The notes under the pieces were generated by a model. That model saw nothing but the letters and a program-made list of their open reading frames with translations. It did no database searches and had not been told where the DNA came from. Of a stretch of DNA of 64,000 bases, positions 62,800-64,000 are shown in pieces (within the stretch, counting starts at the first letter, position 1; the number at the start of each line of letters is the position of its first letter). Both the position numbers and the translations under genes were made by a program. This DNA comes from WLXB01 sp040221475 (GTDB taxonomy: Bacteria; Pseudomonadota; Alphaproteobacteria; Rhodospirillales; Rhodospirillaceae): contig JAVKEJ010000027.1 of the NCBI GenBank assembly GCA_040221475.1, positions 93,999-157,998 on the forward strand. Direction: 5' to 3'.

Positions 62800-63365
62800 T
62801 GTTGCCTTTAATGCTGAATGTGGCCGGACGACCTGTTGCGGTCATTGGCAACGGATTTTCTGCAGCCTTGCGATTGAGAACGCTGCAGGCTAGCGGCGCG
62901 AGTAATATTTTTACTTATGCGACTGCACCGGAACAAGAAGTCGCTGATCTTGCAGGTAAGGCTTTGTATAATCGTCTACCGATGGATGATGACTTCAAGA
63001 CGGAGCGGTTTGGTCTCGTTTATATCTGTGATATTCCGGAGCCTGAAACACATGAGATGGTCAAGGCTTCACATGCTATTGGTGCATTTGTGAACGTTCA
63101 TGACCGACAGGACCTTTGTGATTTTCATATGCCTGCTATTCTCAGGCGTGGGCATTTACAGGTTACCGTCTCGACAGATGGTAAAGTAGCCGGTCTCTCT
63201 CGCATCCTTCGTGATTTTCTTCGGGATCATGTGTTTGGTCCCGAGTGGGAGCAGCGGGTGAGTGAACTTGGCGCACATCGCGCTGAATGGGTGGAGAAAA
63301 AACTGCCTTTTGCTGAACTGAGAGATCGCGTTAACAATTACGTAGCAGAAAGAAAGTGGCTGTGA
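62799..63365 (+). CDS. CysG N-terminal-like siroheme synthase domain
   Basis: A 188-residue protein like the CysG-B / Met8 / SirC precorrin-2 dehydrogenase/ferrochelatase: LPLMLNVAGRPVAVIGNG (NAD loop with GNG for the usual GGG), VYICDIPEPETHE, the conserved Asp in FVNVHDRQDLCDFHMPAILRR (split by Gln) and QVTVSTDGKVAGLSRILRD. At the position of E. coli CysG Ser128 (TSPVLAR) it has Lys-Val-Ala, so that Ser is lost. It is expected to finish siroheme. The start overlaps the hemB stop; it is the last gene of the operon. Confidence 0.82.
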   Translation: MLPLMLNVAGRPVAVIGNGFSAALRLRTLQASGASNIFTYATAPEQEVADLAGKALYNRLPMDDDFKTERFGLVYICDIPEPETHEMVKASHAIGAFVNVHDRQDLCDFHMPAILRRGHLQVTVSTDGKVAGLSRILRDFLRDHVFGPEWEQRVSELGAHRAEWVEKKLPFAELRDRVNNYVAERKWL

Positions 63366-63877
63366 TCTGTCTATAGACACTAGTCAGAAGCCGTCAGTTG
63401 CCTTGAAAACCGGGTATTTCCAGAGTAATTGACCAGACCGTGCCAAGGAACTGTACTTGTAACCTTGGCCTAGAATAGAGCGAACTAAAGTTAGAACTTC
63501 GGCCTTTCTGTTCCTTACGACAGCTTAGGTGCGAACCAAAAATTGCAGATAGTCACTGGAGAAATTGTCGCATAGATTCTTGGTGAGATTAAGCGGCAGC
63601 TACTTCGTTCTTTGTTACAAGTCATACTTGAGATCGTTCTCAATACACCATTCAAAAGACATCCATACTTTAGAAAACTCTGATTCTCATGTTAGCATAT
63701 TGAGTTGAGCGATTTCTGGAGGCCCCGAGGTTTTCGCTTCTTAAAACTTGGCAACTGCGATGGCTACACTCGAAGTCTGCAGTTATTGAGAAGGTGCCGA
63801 TCTTCATCTTTTGTGACGAAGATATTTTGAGATTTTCTGAGTTTCACAACTACCGAAGAGCAGAGGGTTATTTGTTT
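63366..63877. other. Gap between siroheme operon and BKACE gene
   Basis: About 510 bases without a supported gene. No terminator with a T-run is clear after the operon. The right part must contain the promoter of the BKACE gene; no operator was recognised. Confidence 0.4.
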
Positions 63878-64000
63878 ATGAATACAGACGTCGTCCTTAC
63901 TTGTGCACTAACGGGCGCTGGTGATACGGCTGGCAAGAGTGAGCATGTCCCCGTGACGCCGGATCAAATTGCGGCTGCCGCTGTTGAGGCGGCTCGAGCG
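63878..64000 (+). CDS. BKACE-family beta-keto acid cleavage enzyme, N-terminal part
   Basis: Only 41 codons lie in the window; the gene runs off the right edge. The start (VVLTCALTGAGDTAGKSEHV, then PVTPDQIAAAAVEAARA) is the hallmark opening of DUF849 / 3-keto-5-aminohexanoate cleavage enzymes. These split beta-keto acids with acetyl-CoA, giving acetoacetate and a CoA ester, for example in lysine fermentation and carnitine breakdown. GAGGG lies about eleven bases before the ATG. Substrate cannot be judged from the fragment. Confidence 0.85.
   Translation, partial: MNTDVVLTCALTGAGDTAGKSEHVPVTPDQIAAAAVEAARA

Overview
The window looks like a chromosomal segment of an alphaproteobacterium, most likely Rhodospirillales-like. 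This rests on a 5-aminolevulinate synthase of the glycine (C4) type, two PAS_5-family proteins, the DUF2849 / sulfite reductase / DUF934 / CysH order, and a Mg-type HemB. No rRNA, tRNA, CRISPR array, transposase or prophage was recognised. Assignments come from reading motifs; no database search was run.

Region 1 (1-8.6 kb) is catabolic. A leftward operon (CaiB-type CoA-transferase, isochorismatase-like amidohydrolase, FAD monooxygenase cut by the window edge) diverges from a rightward set (HMG-CoA-lyase-like enzyme, then a HyuA/HyuB ATP-dependent hydantoinase/carboxylase pair). HyuA carries an odd Lys/Ala-rich tail. Region 2 (8.7-19.3 kb) mixes small membrane proteins, an alpha/beta hydrolase lacking its nucleophile, a second isochorismatase-like enzyme, a response-regulator/metallo-beta-lactamase fusion, a Tat-exported FAD oxidase, tandem PAS_5 proteins and a methyltransferase with a Tat-like leader.

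Region 3 (19.4-23.8 kb) is a probable zinc-uptake locus: a perfect Zur-like palindrome, a small His/Cys protein and a ZnuD-like TonB receptor. An exported SDR-like protein and a peroxiredoxin-like protein follow. Region 4 (23.9-31.9 kb) holds a lone AT-rich KAP-family NTPase next to paired direct repeats, a nucleotidyltransferase, a polysaccharide flippase, an orphan TRAP binding protein with an exported VOC protein, and a basic DUF1508 protein. Region 5 (32-36.5 kb) has nrdAB behind two NrdR-like boxes, and glpQ.

Region 6 (36.5-50.5 kb) is an AT-rich surface-glycan locus: unknown and glycosyltransferase-like proteins, a scar of truncated paralogue fragments, a nonulosonic (sialic-acid-like) set (CBS-aminotransferase fusion, NeuA-like, NeuB-like, TIM-barrel), FkbM methyltransferase, GT4, GalE and another glycosyltransferase.

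Region 7 (52.1-63.4 kb) is the most striking part: one tightly packed, largely overlapping operon encoding sulfate activation (cysD, cysNC), APS reduction (cysH), sulfite reduction (cysI) and apparently every step from glycine to siroheme (hemA, hemB, hemC, hemD, cobA, CysG N-domain). Siroheme is the cofactor CysI needs. The HemC encoded here has Asp where the dipyrromethane-anchoring Cys should be, and the CysG-like protein lacks the usual catalytic Ser. This suggests a specialised or altered tetrapyrrole branch. The window ends inside a BKACE (DUF849) gene.
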